From: Clostridiales bacterium
GTDB taxonomy: Bacteria > Bacillota > Clostridia > Peptostreptococcales > Anaerovoracaceae
Length of the DNA: 64,000 nt
Assembly: GCA_009776955.1 (NCBI GenBank)
Contig: WRMW01000008.1
Coordinates: 1-64,000 of the forward strand
Reading direction: 5' to 3'
Shown here in pieces: positions 52,206 through 62,858 of this stretch (position 1 is the stretch's first letter; the number at the start of each line of letters is the position of its first letter). The translations under genes were made by a program, and so were the position numbers. The notes beneath the pieces are model-generated. The model searched no databases. It was not told the DNA's origin and saw only the letters and a list, made by a program, of their open reading frames with translations.

Positions 52206-54131
52206 ATGAAATTATTGGAATCGATCAAAATCAACAATATGGAATTGCGTAACCGCATCTTTATGCCGCCGATGGAGACGCGGCTCAACACGGTAGACGG
52301 CGATGTGACAAGCGAAATGCTTGACTACTATGCGGTGCGGGCGCAGGGCGGCGCGGGGCTGGTCGTGGTGGAGAACACGTTTGTGGACGCCAAGGAGAGC
52401 CGCTCGTCGCTGATATCGTCTGGCTTGTATTCGGATCATTTGATACGCGGAAAGAATCTGCTTGCGGAGGCAATAAAAGGCCACGGCGCAGCGGCGGTAA
52501 TACAGCTTTCCCACGGCGGGAGGCAGTGTACGGCGGCGGCGAACCCCTTGCAGCCGGTGGCGCCCTCCACTGTGATGTGCAATGTGACTGGGCGTATGCC
52601 GCGGGAGCTCCCAATTGCTGAGATACATGAGATAGAGGACGCTTTTGCACAGGCGGCGCGGCGTGCGAAGCAGGCCGGGTTTGACGGGGTGGAGATACAT
52701 GGCGCCCACGGCTACCTTGTGTCGTCGTTCTTCTCGCCGTATACAAACCGCCGGACGGACGAATACGGCGGGAGCATGGAGAACAGGGGCAGGCTTGCGA
52801 AAGAGATACTTGAGAAAGTGCGTGCGATAGTCGGCGCTTATTTTATCGTGGGCATACGCATGAACGGCAGCGAGTTCTATCCCGATGGCGGCCTGACCGA
52901 AGCTGAGTCTCCCTTGCTTGCGAAGATGTTCGAGCCGTACGTGGACTATATAAGCGTTTCCGGCTCCACGTACGAGACCGGCGCTTTGTGGAATATCGCC
53001 GCCATGTATGTGGGCGACGGGCCGATGGTGTTTTTGGCCGATGCGATAAAAAAGGTGGTGGACGTGCCAGTAGTGGCAGTGGCGTCGCTCGATGCCGCCG
53101 CTGCGGAGCGGGTGCTTGAGGAAGGCAAGGCGGACATGGCCGCGCTCGGAAGGGCGCTTATAGCCGACCCTGAGCTTCCGAACAAGCTTGCTCAGGGGCG
53201 CGCCGAGGACATCCTGCCGTGCTGCCGTGGCAACGAGGGCTGTATCACAAGGTTTTACGATGGCAAGTCGATACGCTGCGAGCTGAACCCGGCGTGCGGG
53301 CGTGAGCGTGCGTACGGTCTTGCGGGAGCGGCGCGGAAAAAGGTGGCGGTGATAGGCGGCGGCATCGGGGGCATGGAGGCGGCGCGGGTCGCAGACCTTG
53401 CAGGGCATGGCGTGACGCTTTATGAAAAGACCGGTGAGCTAGGCGGGCACCTTATAGAGGGCAGCGTGCCGGACTTCAAGGAAAAGACGGGGCATTATCT
53501 GGAGTGGCTGAAAAGGCAGGTCGGCAAGGGCGGCGTCAAGGTCAGCCTGAACACGGAGATAGCGCCGGATGACATCGCCGGCATGAGCGTGGACGCCGTA
53601 ATAATCGCGGTCGGCTCGGAATATATTTCACCGAATGCATTCGGTATCGAGCGCGCCGTCTGCGCCAAGGACGCGTTGATGGACGGCGTGGCGGCAGAAA
53701 GCGTCGCGGTGATAGGCGGCGGGCTTATAGGCTGCGAAACGGCGCTGATGCTTGCCGAGCAAGGCAAGAAGGTGACAGTGCTTGAAATGCTAGGCGATAT
53801 AGTGCCTGGCCACGAGGCGAACGCAAAGGCCGGCCTCGTGCATAGAATGAAAGCGGCGGGCGTGGATGTGCGCCTGAACACAAAGGTCGCCGGCATAGGG
53901 GATGGCCATGTCGAATGCGAGGGCGGCGAACGCATCGAGTGCGGCGACGTGGTCAACGCCGCCGGCCTGAAAGCCAGGAAAGACCTAGCGGGGCAGCTGG
54001 CGGCAAAGACCGCCGCCGCAGGCAAGGAAGCCTATATCATCGGCGACTGCAAAGAGGCGCGAAAAATCTACGATGTGACGCACGAAGCATGGCAGGCCGT
54101 CCTGCGTATTGGCGAAAAACCGTTTGTCTAA
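52206..54131 (+). CDS. Old-yellow-enzyme-type Fe-S flavin reductase (FadH-like)
   Basis: The 641-residue protein has an N-terminal FMN TIM barrel (ESIKINNMELRNRIFMPPME, GFDGVEIHGAHGYLVSSFFSPYTNRRTDEYGGS), a 4Fe-4S cysteine cluster (CCRGNEGCITRFY and RCELNPACG), then FAD/NAD domains with VAVIGGGIGGMEAARVADLAGHGVTLYEK and VAVIGGGLIGCETALML. This is the layout of 2,4-dienoyl-CoA reductase, trimethylamine dehydrogenase and bacterial enoate or steroid reductases. The substrate is uncertain. Start at MKLLESIK with GGAGG six bases upstream. It ends about 130 bases before the large surface-protein genes. Confidence 0.93.
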   Translation: MKLLESIKINNMELRNRIFMPPMETRLNTVDGDVTSEMLDYYAVRAQGGAGLVVVENTFVDAKESRSSLISSGLYSDHLIRGKNLLAEAIKGHGAAAVIQLSHGGRQCTAAANPLQPVAPSTVMCNVTGRMPRELPIAEIHEIEDAFAQAARRAKQAGFDGVEIHGAHGYLVSSFFSPYTNRRTDEYGGSMENRGRLAKEILEKVRAIVGAYFIVGIRMNGSEFYPDGGLTEAESPLLAKMFEPYVDYISVSGSTYETGALWNIAAMYVGDGPMVFLADAIKKVVDVPVVAVASLDAAAAERVLEEGKADMAALGRALIADPELPNKLAQGRAEDILPCCRGNEGCITRFYDGKSIRCELNPACGRERAYGLAGAARKKVAVIGGGIGGMEAARVADLAGHGVTLYEKTGELGGHLIEGSVPDFKEKTGHYLEWLKRQVGKGGVKVSLNTEIAPDDIAGMSVDAVIIAVGSEYISPNAFGIERAVCAKDALMDGVAAESVAVIGGGLIGCETALMLAEQGKKVTVLEMLGDIVPGHEANAKAGLVHRMKAAGVDVRLNTKVAGIGDGHVECEGGERIECGDVVNAAGLKARKDLAGQLAAKTAAAGKEAYIIGDCKEARKIYDVTHEAWQAVLRIGEKPFV

Positions 54132-54259
54132 GGCGAAAAACCGTAGATTCAATCAGCAGTATGTAGAATAATGTAGGAAAATATGCGATAATTGTACTCG
54201 TGGGTGTGTAACCTGCACGTTTTCGTGTGCAAAAAACGCATCCGAATCGGAGAGTGGAT

Positions 54260-57200
54260 TTGAGCGTAAGGCGAGAGGTTTTTCATAGGTTTGTTGCATG
54301 GGGGCTAACGTTCGCCTTGGTGGCTGCGATAGCCTCTGTAGGCACGTTCGCGGAAACCGATCAGGGCGAGGTTGCTTCTGGCATTGCGATGGGCGAAGCG
54401 GAACAGTCCGACGAAGCGGAACAACCCAGCGAGCAGGGCGAAGCCGATGATGAAGGCACCGATGACATTGGCGACGACGGCGCTGACAATGAGGGCTACC
54501 CGGAAGCGATCACTCCCGCGAATGATGTCGATGACAATCCTGATCAAGAAGCATTGGATCAAATAATGGCATTGATGTCCGATGACGAGCCAGATGAGAG
54601 TGCCTACGACGGCTACATAGTTGTAGTAAAACCTGAAGAAGTTTCAGGCGATATGGCTGGGGCGGCATCGGAAGACCCGGTCGCGGGCAACCTCTTTGCT
54701 GTCGAATCGCCAGAGGAGGCGCTGGAGTTCGCCGAGCCCGAGCAGATAATAGCCATAGAGCCTAACTTTATCCTTATGCCTCTTGAATTTCCCCAGACCG
54801 CGCCAGAAGATCCCTACTATAAGGATGGTCTCCAGTGGAATCTTAGCGGAGACTTCGGCGTGGATGCGCTCGGTGCGTGGAGCCGCGAGCTATCAGGTAC
54901 GGGTGTGCGCGTGGCGGTGATAGATTCTGGCATCAAGGAGCATGAAGACATGGAGCCAATCAAGGACGGGTATAGGTTTGGCAACAGCGGCACCCTGCTT
55001 GGAACTTTCGCCCAAGGCGGCTATGCGGTGGTGGACGATGATTATCTGAGTACTCACCGATCGGCGGGGCATGGCACTTTTGTCAGTTCAATGGTGTCTG
55101 CCAAGACCAACAACGGAGTGGGGATAGCGGGGCTTGCCTACGGTGCGGAGGTAGTCCCGTACAAAGTGCTGGGACGTACGCTGAACGCGAGTTTTCTAGA
55201 CCTTGCGGCGGCGCTTAACCATATAGCGCAGCACAATGAGCAAAACCCTGAATCGAAAATAGAAGTTGTCAATATGAGCCTAGGGGCGGCGTCGTCGGCG
55301 AAGCCGACTTCGCTTCAGGGAAGCATCGACGCGTTGGACGAGCAAGGAGTCATCATGGTGGCTTCGGCAGGGAACGGCGCTGACAACAACACAACTAATA
55401 TAATGTATCCGGCGGGCAATGACAGCGTTGTTGGCGTCGCATCAATTGATGAAGACGGAATAAGGGCGGACAATTCCCAGACAAACGACTCTGTTGATAT
55501 CGCAGCGCCTGGAGTATTGATATACGGGCTTTCGTATGCAAGCCCGACGTCCTACAGGACTATGAGCGGCACATCTATGGCGGCGCCGCAGGTAGCCGCT
55601 GTTGCTGCGCTGGCCAAGGAGATGGATCCTGATATCGACCACGAGGAATTCATGGACTTGCTTGAAAGGACAAGCAAGGCGCCTACGGACGGCGATACAG
55701 GCAAGACGCCGGAGTACGGCTTCGGGCTGCTTGACGCGGCGAGCCTCGTCAAAGAATATAACCGCTACACAATAAAGCACTCATACGACGACGTGATAGA
55801 CGAATCGCTGACAGTGAGAGGCTATGCAAAAACGGATGAGCAGTCGTTTACTGCATCTCTCGCAATGGCGGATGTGGGAGACCCGAAGCGCGGATATATG
55901 GTCGAGAGCTGTACGCTTAACGGGGTGCCGATTGACCTCTCGCTGACCTATGTCTTGGTTGAAGACGAGGATGTGCTTGTGGTGGACTACGTCATTGACG
56001 AAGGGCAGTTGTGCACCATCGAGTTTGAATACGAGATACATAATGACTCCCTTGACGGCACAGATGCGGAAATCACTGCGACGTATGATGACGCGGCGAT
56101 AGAAAGCGGCGATGTGGTGTTCAAGGGCGGAGAGCTTGTCGTCACCGTGGAGGCTGAGGGCGCGGATGCGTACGCATACGCTTGGGCGGTAGACGGTGAG
56201 CCGGTTTCGGCTGACGGGGCAAGCTATAGCATGTTCTTAGGCGACGGGGACTATAAGTCGGTAGAGGTTTTCTGCAAAGTGCGAGGGGTGAGCTTGCCGG
56301 CTGTCATTACGGAGTCCTTGCCGGACGGCAAGGTGGGCGAGGAGTACAATGCGACGCTGGAGGCTACGGGGACAGAGCCCATAGAGTGGGGCATTGCGGG
56401 CGGCAGCGAAGCCGGTGGCCTCTGGATCGGCGGCGGCATGCCGGGCGGCCTTTCACTCAACTCGCAGACCGGTGAAATCTCCGGGATGCCGACTGCGGAA
56501 GGCATATTCAGCTTCACCGCAATGGCGGGCAATATAGCCGGCGATGACACAATGGAGCTTTCCATTAAAATCGATGCCGTTCCAGAGCCGGATATGACCG
56601 CGACTCTTAGCCTGATGCCGTCCCATGCCATAATTTTCGATATAGGCGAAACGGCGGTCTTTGAAGCGTTTTACAGCGCGGATGCATACGATCCCGAGCT
56701 GGTCAAGTGGGAAGCGGAGGGCGATGCGGGAGATTTCATCACCATAGACGATTCCGGCAAGGCCATCGCCTTGGTGCAGGCTACGATAGACGGGCTTTCC
56801 GAGGCGAGGACGGTACGGATAAGGGCTACTTACAACGAAGCGTATATCGCTACTGCGACGGTGACGCTGCTCCCGCCGGACGAGGGCGAGGATGACGGCT
56901 CTCCCGCCGTTCGGCTGCTCGCAACCAAGGCCACCATAAACCTTGCAAAAACGGAAGGGACGATGGTGCCCTTGCATATCACAAGGCGGCTAGAGCCGCC
57001 AAGCGGTGGTGGCAATGGGACTTACGATGTCGTGTTCACGGGCAAGGGCGCCGAAAGCTTTACAGGCTTTGTCCGAGACAGCAGGTTTTTGGAGATACTT
57101 GCCGCAGAGGGCACGAAGAAGGGCACGTACAAGAAAATAGGGGTTGAGATCAACGGCGTTTCCGCTGGCACGATGACGCTTGCCGTCAATGAAAAATTTC

Positions 57201-58867
57201 CAAAGATCAAGATAGTGACGGAGCGGCTGAACCTTTCGCGTCCAGAGGATATCGCACGGGTCACGGCAACAAGCAACGACGGCGCCATATGCACGGTCGA
57301 ACGCATCGAGGTCGTGTCCTCGAACAAAGCTTCGTATGTGGCCGTGCAGGGCGTGGACGGCAGGGACGGCTTGATGCTCACCTCTACTGCGAAAAAAGGA
57401 AGCGTCAGAGTGGAGGTGACGGTCAAGGCGGCAGGCTACGAAAGGCTTTCCAAAAATGGAAGCCCGACAGAGGGCACAAGTTTCAGAGCCACGGTAAAAA
57501 TAGTAAACGACGTGCCGAGGCTCAGGCTTTCGACAAGCTTATTGAGGATGGCGGGCACGGCGCCGGCAACAGTCCGACTGGAATCGGCAGTCAAAAAGAG
57601 GGCGCTCGAAAGCTGGGGCGCAATAACGGCGATAAGGCTTGCCAAAGCGGGCGAGCTTACAGCGTCGCAGACCAAGAAAGCCCTTGGCGGCATTGTTTTG
57701 GAGCGTACGGGAAAAGATGCGTTTGCCATAAACTTTGACCGTCCAGAGGATGTCAAGGCGGGTACAGTCTTTGTCGCGGTGGATATTGACGGAGGAGCGA
57801 GGCCTGTCATTCTGCCTCTTACGATGAAAACAATAAACCCTGCCAAATCCACGATGACCGCCAGCCCCAGAAGCGTCGCATGGAACAGGAACCAGCCGAA
57901 TGAGACGACACCCATAGCACTCGGCTCGAACCAGAGCAATCTTGTATTTGAAGCGGGGAATATTGGGGTGGAGCTCGTCACTGGCAGCGGCAAGTCGGAA
58001 AAAGTCGGCACGCTCCCGTTGTATATAGATATAGCGGAACGCCTCGACAACCAAGTGGTGCTTAGCCTGAACAATGGCGAGCTTGAAGACCATCTTGGCA
58101 ATGGCGGCACGTGGCCTAAGGGCGGGAAACACAGGCTTAGGATAGCCGACGATGCCACCGGAAAGAAGGTGCATGTGACCCTCACGATTGCCGACCGGCC
58201 TGCTTCGGCAATCATCTCCCTTAGGGGCAGGATAGATATCGCAAATCCGGATTCGGCCATAACGGCGACTGTGCGGTTGCGGAACACCACGGCGCCCGTA
58301 AGAAGCGTTGCGCTCAGCAGTAGCGACTTTGAAGCCCGGTACAGCGAGGGCAATACCTTTGCCATCATGGCAGGCCATAGGTTTGTCGTGCCGGTCAAGC
58401 AAAGCGTCACTGCCACGATCACGCTAGAGAACGACGAAGTCCTGACCCGTAACATAAACATAACTCCAAGACAGGGCACTCTCAGGGCGTGGCAGAGCAG
58501 AAGCGCCGTGACCTTGTACAAGGATAGGCCTCTGGAAGGCGAGCAAGTGGGTCTAAAGCTGAGGAAGCCGGACGGCGCAGTGCTCGGCGTGGTGCAGATA
58601 CGTGAAGCGAGCCAAAAGCCCTTTGTGGGCGACGGCTTCAGGCTTGAGCGGAACGGCGCAAACGACTGGAGCATCTATTTTGCGTGGGGCGAGCCTCCGA
58701 TACCCGCAAAAGGCAGTAAACTGGCTTCGCGATACACCGTCGGGATAGAACTTTGGGCTGAGGGGACTTACAGGATGGAAGGCGGACGCGCGGCCCCGCT
58801 TAGGGATGATCGGAATCGAGCAAAAACCAAACCGAGAATCGTAAACGTCCGTGTGAATATCCGGTAG
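54260..58867 (+). CDS. Large secreted subtilisin-like protease
   Basis: A 1535-residue S8 peptidase. The TTG start (SVRREVFHRF) with GGAGAG seven bases upstream is preferred to the GTG 11 codons earlier. After the signal (WGLTFALVAAIASVGTFA) and an acidic propeptide comes the catalytic domain with Asp222 (AVIDSGI), His271 (GHGTFVSS), oxyanion SAGNGAD and Ser439 (SGTSMAAPQ). A putative-Ig domain (MPGGLSLNSQTGEISGMPT) follows, then about 750 residues of beta-sandwich units. The last of these (GRIDIANPDSAITATVRL to LWAEGTY and IVNVRVNI) resemble the C-terminus of the giant B12-locus protein. No LPXTG or membrane tail is seen. Confidence 0.93.
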   Translation: MSVRREVFHRFVAWGLTFALVAAIASVGTFAETDQGEVASGIAMGEAEQSDEAEQPSEQGEADDEGTDDIGDDGADNEGYPEAITPANDVDDNPDQEALDQIMALMSDDEPDESAYDGYIVVVKPEEVSGDMAGAASEDPVAGNLFAVESPEEALEFAEPEQIIAIEPNFILMPLEFPQTAPEDPYYKDGLQWNLSGDFGVDALGAWSRELSGTGVRVAVIDSGIKEHEDMEPIKDGYRFGNSGTLLGTFAQGGYAVVDDDYLSTHRSAGHGTFVSSMVSAKTNNGVGIAGLAYGAEVVPYKVLGRTLNASFLDLAAALNHIAQHNEQNPESKIEVVNMSLGAASSAKPTSLQGSIDALDEQGVIMVASAGNGADNNTTNIMYPAGNDSVVGVASIDEDGIRADNSQTNDSVDIAAPGVLIYGLSYASPTSYRTMSGTSMAAPQVAAVAALAKEMDPDIDHEEFMDLLERTSKAPTDGDTGKTPEYGFGLLDAASLVKEYNRYTIKHSYDDVIDESLTVRGYAKTDEQSFTASLAMADVGDPKRGYMVESCTLNGVPIDLSLTYVLVEDEDVLVVDYVIDEGQLCTIEFEYEIHNDSLDGTDAEITATYDDAAIESGDVVFKGGELVVTVEAEGADAYAYAWAVDGEPVSADGASYSMFLGDGDYKSVEVFCKVRGVSLPAVITESLPDGKVGEEYNATLEATGTEPIEWGIAGGSEAGGLWIGGGMPGGLSLNSQTGEISGMPTAEGIFSFTAMAGNIAGDDTMELSIKIDAVPEPDMTATLSLMPSHAIIFDIGETAVFEAFYSADAYDPELVKWEAEGDAGDFITIDDSGKAIALVQATIDGLSEARTVRIRATYNEAYIATATVTLLPPDEGEDDGSPAVRLLATKATINLAKTEGTMVPLHITRRLEPPSGGGNGTYDVVFTGKGAESFTGFVRDSRFLEILAAEGTKKGTYKKIGVEINGVSAGTMTLAVNEKFPKIKIVTERLNLSRPEDIARVTATSNDGAICTVERIEVVSSNKASYVAVQGVDGRDGLMLTSTAKKGSVRVEVTVKAAGYERLSKNGSPTEGTSFRATVKIVNDVPRLRLSTSLLRMAGTAPATVRLESAVKKRALESWGAITAIRLAKAGELTASQTKKALGGIVLERTGKDAFAINFDRPEDVKAGTVFVAVDIDGGARPVILPLTMKTINPAKSTMTASPRSVAWNRNQPNETTPIALGSNQSNLVFEAGNIGVELVTGSGKSEKVGTLPLYIDIAERLDNQVVLSLNNGELEDHLGNGGTWPKGGKHRLRIADDATGKKVHVTLTIADRPASAIISLRGRIDIANPDSAITATVRLRNTTAPVRSVALSSSDFEARYSEGNTFAIMAGHRFVVPVKQSVTATITLENDEVLTRNINITPRQGTLRAWQSRSAVTLYKDRPLEGEQVGLKLRKPDGAVLGVVQIREASQKPFVGDGFRLERNGANDWSIYFAWGEPPIPAKGSKLASRYTVGIELWAEGTYRMEGGRAAPLRDDRNRAKTKPRIVNVRVNIR

Positions 58868-58895
58868 CGTATAGGCCAAGGGGGGAATCTGAGGC

Positions 58896-61800
58896 ATGAA
58901 ACGGTTGCAACTCAATAAAGTTATTTCGATATTGTTGCTATCGGCGATGATGGCGATGTTTGTGCCGTTGTCGGGCATGGCGCTGATGGATGCCGGCGAA
59001 GGAATAGGGTCGGATGCCGGCGGCGAAACGGAGCACGGCGGTGGAGCGGAGCACGGCAACGAATCAGATGCGAGGCCGGATGCCCACGACTGCCTGGACG
59101 GGGATGGCGAAGCTCCGGAATGCGATTTGGAGCATGGCGAAGAAGCTGATATAGAAGCAGGCATAGAAGCGGATGTAACAGATGAAACACTCACAGACGG
59201 GGACGGTATTCTCGAACCGCCCATGGTGCAGGCTTTTGCAGGGGACTCGGAAGAAAGCGACGAGGAGCTGGCGCCGCTGGCAGACCATCCCTGGAGCGGC
59301 TCTACTCCGCCCACGGTCGCTGGCGGCGATACGGTGACGCTCGGCGGCTCGCCGTCCGGCACGCTTGACATTCCGATCGGCGCGACCGTCACCATGAACG
59401 GCGTGGCCGCAGAAACAACGGCAGGTCTTACCCTGAATATCGGCGCGGGAGCGACAGTTATATGGGACGCGATCCTTGCCGGCTCGTCGTCGGCGTACCT
59501 CGTATCCCTGACAGGAAGCGGCACGTTCGAGATGAGGGAATCGAAAATTGCGAATATGGGGACGCCGGGCGGCGGCATAAGCATAGGGGGCAATGTGGCC
59601 GTCAATATCGGCAGCGGCGCCTCGGTTTTCTCCGATGTGCGCGGCAACCCCATCCGTGTCAATGCGGGTGGCGTCACCATCACCATAGGCCCTGGCGGGC
59701 TGGTCGAGAGCCTTGGGGCGAACTCCGCCGACCCCAACGCCGCCATACAGGTCAATAATAATTTGCCGAACGTCACCATAAACGTGAACGGCGGCTCAGT
59801 GGTTTCAACGAATGAAGGCTATGCGATCAATGATGGCGCGGGGACGGCTGAGGTCGGCAACACCACCGTTATCAATGTCCGCAGCGGCGTGGTAAGCGCC
59901 GACCGAGCCTGCGCGATTCACTCCACAGGTTCGGGTTCCGTCGCGAATATAAGCGGAGGCTCGGTGTCGAACGCCGCCGCCAACAATCTCAACCCCGCAA
60001 TCAACATGAACGCCGGCTCAGGCTCCGGCATCGACAATATAAATATCAGCGGCGGCACGGTGCAGTCGAGGACGGCTGCGGGGTGGGCTGTTCAGACGAA
60101 AGGCAATGTGGTGGTCAGCGGCGGCCTTGTCACCGCAGTGAACGGGCGCGCGATAAACCTCGCCGGCATGACGTCCAAGGCCACGGTCACGGACGGAAGG
60201 GTGGAGGCGACAGGCAACGGCACGGCCATAAGCACGTCGACCACAGCCCTAGGCGAAGTGGTCAATACCTCCGTGGTCGTATCGGGCGGGGCGGTCTGTT
60301 CGGAAGCCGGCCTTGCGATCAATGTCACGGGCGCGAACTCCATCGTCGAGGTGAGCGGCGGCTCGGTTTCGACTGAGGCTACGATGTCCACGGCCGCCGC
60401 CCAAAGGCACGCAATCAATGCATCGGGGGCGAACTCTTCCGTCACGGTGAGCGGCGGCGAAGTCACCGCCACCTTCGGCAGGGCAATAAACGCCGCTGCG
60501 GGCGTCACGGTAGGCGACGGGTTTGTGTTCGCATATGGCACGGGGATGGCCGATGTGGTGCAGGGCTCCCCTTTCGCCGGGCCTTCCCTGCCCGCAATAG
60601 TGGTGGCATGGAATCAGGCGGCAGGGCGAAGGACATACTTGTCGATGCCGATAAACCATCAAGACTTGGTTTTTATGCCTGAAGAGTTAAGCCTTAGCGA
60701 TTTCTCGTGTTTTTGGTATAACGACCCGGCCACAGACAGCGCGGGAATCCGTTATATAGTGACCGCCCCGACTTCCAATGTGGGATTCTTCCCGATAGAT
60801 ATTGTGACCATAATCAGCGACTACGGCCTGATTTTCGACGCGAGCGACGGCAGGATGTATATGAACAATACCGGTTCCGGCGTGCCAGGGGGCGAGAATG
60901 GCGAGTTCACTGCAGGCAGGGGGTCTGTATGGGACGGGGCGCCGGCGATTCTTACCCTGAACGGCTTCTTCTGGGCTACTGCCGCCCCGATCGCGTTGAC
61001 TATTATAAACGGCAACACGGAGATTGTGGCGACGCCCGGGACTTTCAACGGTTTTTCCGTAATCGGCTCGCAGGCGAGCGGCAATTCTGTTGGCATGTCC
61101 GCACCAGGTCTTGATATCACGATAGGGGGCGGCGGGAATATGAGCGTCAGCGCTGGAGAGGCCGCAGGCTCGTCTTTCGGGATAGATTGCGACGGCCTCA
61201 TTTTCGGCGGCGGGACGCTGACTGCCCAAGGCTATACGAGGGCGTTGAATGCCGACAGCTTCGGCGACACGACCGATGCCTATAGATATTGGTGGGATAC
61301 CGGGTACAACGATCCTGGCGGCACGGGGACGGTATACGCCGCCGATGCCCCGCCGCCCCTTAATACGCCATATAGCCAAGACCCGTCCCACAGGTATGTC
61401 AAGTTCACCACGGTCCCGTTTGCGGTGGTGGATGACGTGAGCGTCACAGGATTGACGGGCACCCCGCTCATTACGGTACCGCAGCCGCAGAGGGCGAGGC
61501 TGACGATAAGCGGCGACAGCGTTTCGGCGGGCGGGCTTTCCGGCGTGGATGCCGGAAGCTGGTTCGCATATCTGCCTGCGGGAGTGACGGTTACTGCAAG
61601 CGCTTCGCCTGGCGGCACCCACGTCATAGAACTTACGTTTACGGGAACGCCGCTGGAAGCATCCGTTTCAGTGTTTGACATTGTAATACCCGGAAGCGCA
61701 CTTGCAGGGGGCGGAAGCCTTGCTGTGTTTTTCAACCCTGACGCGGGGTTCAATATAACGGCGATTTATGATCTGCTCGTGACTGCCGGCGACGGCGGCG

Positions 61801-62201
61801 CCATAGCGGACATCAGCACAAGCACAGGGAAGTACCGTGCTGCCACCGCCATAAGCGTGTCGGCAAATGCGGATGCAGGCTACCGTTTCACACAATGGAC
61901 GGCAAGCGGCGTGGAATTGGGGAGCGGGGCAGCAAGAACGGCCACAGTAGCGTTCCCCATGCCTGCCGAGAGGGTGGTCCTTACGGCCAACTTTGCGCGC
62001 ATAACTCCCCCGGGCGGCGGTGGCGGCGGCGGCGGCGGGCATCATATAGTTTCCGGTGCAGATGCGGCTCTGCCGCGCACTGGCGACGATAGAAACATGC
62101 AGGGCTGGGTGATGGCGCTGCTGGCATCTGTGATGGGGCTGGTCTTTGTCGGTATTTTCGTTGCTTGGAAAAAACGGTTTGACATAAACCAGGGTTTTTA
62201 G
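58896..62201 (+). CDS. LPXTG surface protein with beta-helix-like repeats
   Basis: A 1101-residue cell-wall protein. It has a signal peptide (VISILLLSAMMAMFVPLSGMA), a His/Glu/Asp-rich acidic stretch (about 30-140), then many short repeats of the type VSGGSV...GRAIN and VTVSGGEVTATFGRAINA, suggesting a right-handed beta-helix. An InlB-type B repeat (FTQWTASGVELGSGAARTAT) comes near 1010, a Gly run (PGGGGGGGGGHH), and the sortase signal LPRTG followed by a hydrophobic segment and KKR. It is anchored to the cell wall. Similar beta-helix proteins act in adhesion or polysaccharide binding, but no catalytic motif is seen. It begins 29 bases after the subtilase and is probably co-expressed. Confidence 0.9.
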   Translation: MKRLQLNKVISILLLSAMMAMFVPLSGMALMDAGEGIGSDAGGETEHGGGAEHGNESDARPDAHDCLDGDGEAPECDLEHGEEADIEAGIEADVTDETLTDGDGILEPPMVQAFAGDSEESDEELAPLADHPWSGSTPPTVAGGDTVTLGGSPSGTLDIPIGATVTMNGVAAETTAGLTLNIGAGATVIWDAILAGSSSAYLVSLTGSGTFEMRESKIANMGTPGGGISIGGNVAVNIGSGASVFSDVRGNPIRVNAGGVTITIGPGGLVESLGANSADPNAAIQVNNNLPNVTINVNGGSVVSTNEGYAINDGAGTAEVGNTTVINVRSGVVSADRACAIHSTGSGSVANISGGSVSNAAANNLNPAINMNAGSGSGIDNINISGGTVQSRTAAGWAVQTKGNVVVSGGLVTAVNGRAINLAGMTSKATVTDGRVEATGNGTAISTSTTALGEVVNTSVVVSGGAVCSEAGLAINVTGANSIVEVSGGSVSTEATMSTAAAQRHAINASGANSSVTVSGGEVTATFGRAINAAAGVTVGDGFVFAYGTGMADVVQGSPFAGPSLPAIVVAWNQAAGRRTYLSMPINHQDLVFMPEELSLSDFSCFWYNDPATDSAGIRYIVTAPTSNVGFFPIDIVTIISDYGLIFDASDGRMYMNNTGSGVPGGENGEFTAGRGSVWDGAPAILTLNGFFWATAAPIALTIINGNTEIVATPGTFNGFSVIGSQASGNSVGMSAPGLDITIGGGGNMSVSAGEAAGSSFGIDCDGLIFGGGTLTAQGYTRALNADSFGDTTDAYRYWWDTGYNDPGGTGTVYAADAPPPLNTPYSQDPSHRYVKFTTVPFAVVDDVSVTGLTGTPLITVPQPQRARLTISGDSVSAGGLSGVDAGSWFAYLPAGVTVTASASPGGTHVIELTFTGTPLEASVSVFDIVIPGSALAGGGSLAVFFNPDAGFNITAIYDLLVTAGDGGAIADISTSTGKYRAATAISVSANADAGYRFTQWTASGVELGSGAARTATVAFPMPAERVVLTANFARITPPGGGGGGGGGHHIVSGADAALPRTGDDRNMQGWVMALLASVMGLVFVGIFVAWKKRFDINQGF

Positions 62202-62208
62202 GTATACT
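62179..62208 (+). promoter_or_regulatory. Sigma-70-type promoter of rplM-rpsI
   Basis: TTGACA (62179-62184) and TATACT (62203-62208) are 18 bases apart. The -35 box and part of the spacer lie inside the last codons of the LPXTG gene. Confidence 0.7.
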
Positions 62209-62411
62209 CCCCTTTGCGTGCCTGAAAAGGCAGGCGTGGTACAGGCTGGACATCAAACCGGCCGAGGCCAAGACGTTAGCGGCTCCGGGAGACCGGATAG
62301 CGGCGCCGAAAAAGATTGGGGAGGGTGCGGACAGGTTCCGTGCGTACCGCAATCGGAGTAGGCAGAGACGGGACTCTAAAGCAGGGTTCTGCAATACGGA
62401 GGTTCAGAAAA
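62209..62411 (+). promoter_or_regulatory. Long structured 5' leader of rplM
   Basis: About 200 bases separate the promoter from rplM. The stretch holds GTGCCTG-AAAAGG-CAGGCGT and several GC-rich inverted segments without a coding frame. L13-S9 operons in Firmicutes often have an autoregulatory L13-binding leader. I cannot match its consensus by eye, so leader control is a suggestion. Confidence 0.45.
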
Positions 62412-62858
62412 ATGAGCACAGGCAGTTTTATTGCGAAGCCTCATGAGGTTGAGCGCAAGTGGTATGTGGTGGACGCTGAGGGGAAGACCCTCGGGCGGCT
62501 TGCCAGCGAGATCGCGGCGATACTCAGGGGTAAGAAGAAGCCTATCTACACACCGCACGTCGACACGGGCGACTATGTCATCGTGATCAATGCGGAAAAA
62601 GTGGAAGTGACGGGCAAGAAGCGGCAGGAAAAAATCTACAAGCGATATACAGGGTATCCGGGCGGGCTGCGTGAGATAACTTTCGACAAGCTTTTGGCGA
62701 GAAAGCCGGAGCAGATAGTGCGGCATGCGGTCAAAGGGATGATGCCGAGCGGCAGGCTTGGCCGTCAGATGTACAAGAAACTCAAGGTTTATGTCGGGGC
62801 GGAGCATCCGCATACGGCACAGAAGCCGGAAGTCTGGAATTTTGAGGAGGGCAGATAA
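62412..62858 (+). CDS. rplM: Ribosomal protein L13
   Basis: A 148-residue large-subunit protein. [54 protein letters not shown] and [32 protein letters not shown] are classic L13. Start at [10 protein letters not shown], preceded by GGAGG; the longer track frame is the leader read through. The stop directly abuts the rpsI ATG (TAAATG). Confidence 0.97.
   Translation: MSTGSFIAKPHEVERKWYVVDAEGKTLGRLASEIAAILRGKKKPIYTPHVDTGDYVIVINAEKVEVTGKKRQEKIYKRYTGYPGGLREITFDKLLARKPEQIVRHAVKGMMPSGRLGRQMYKKLKVYVGAEHPHTAQKPEVWNFEEGR

Noticed and set aside
57436-58674. 412-residue reverse ORF opposite the subtilase
   Set aside because: Low-complexity Ser/Pro/Leu sequence without start signals; the forward frame continues the beta module.
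62316-62411. N-terminal extension of L13
   Set aside because: It reads through the leader; L13 proteins start near MSTGSF, which has GGAGG upstream.
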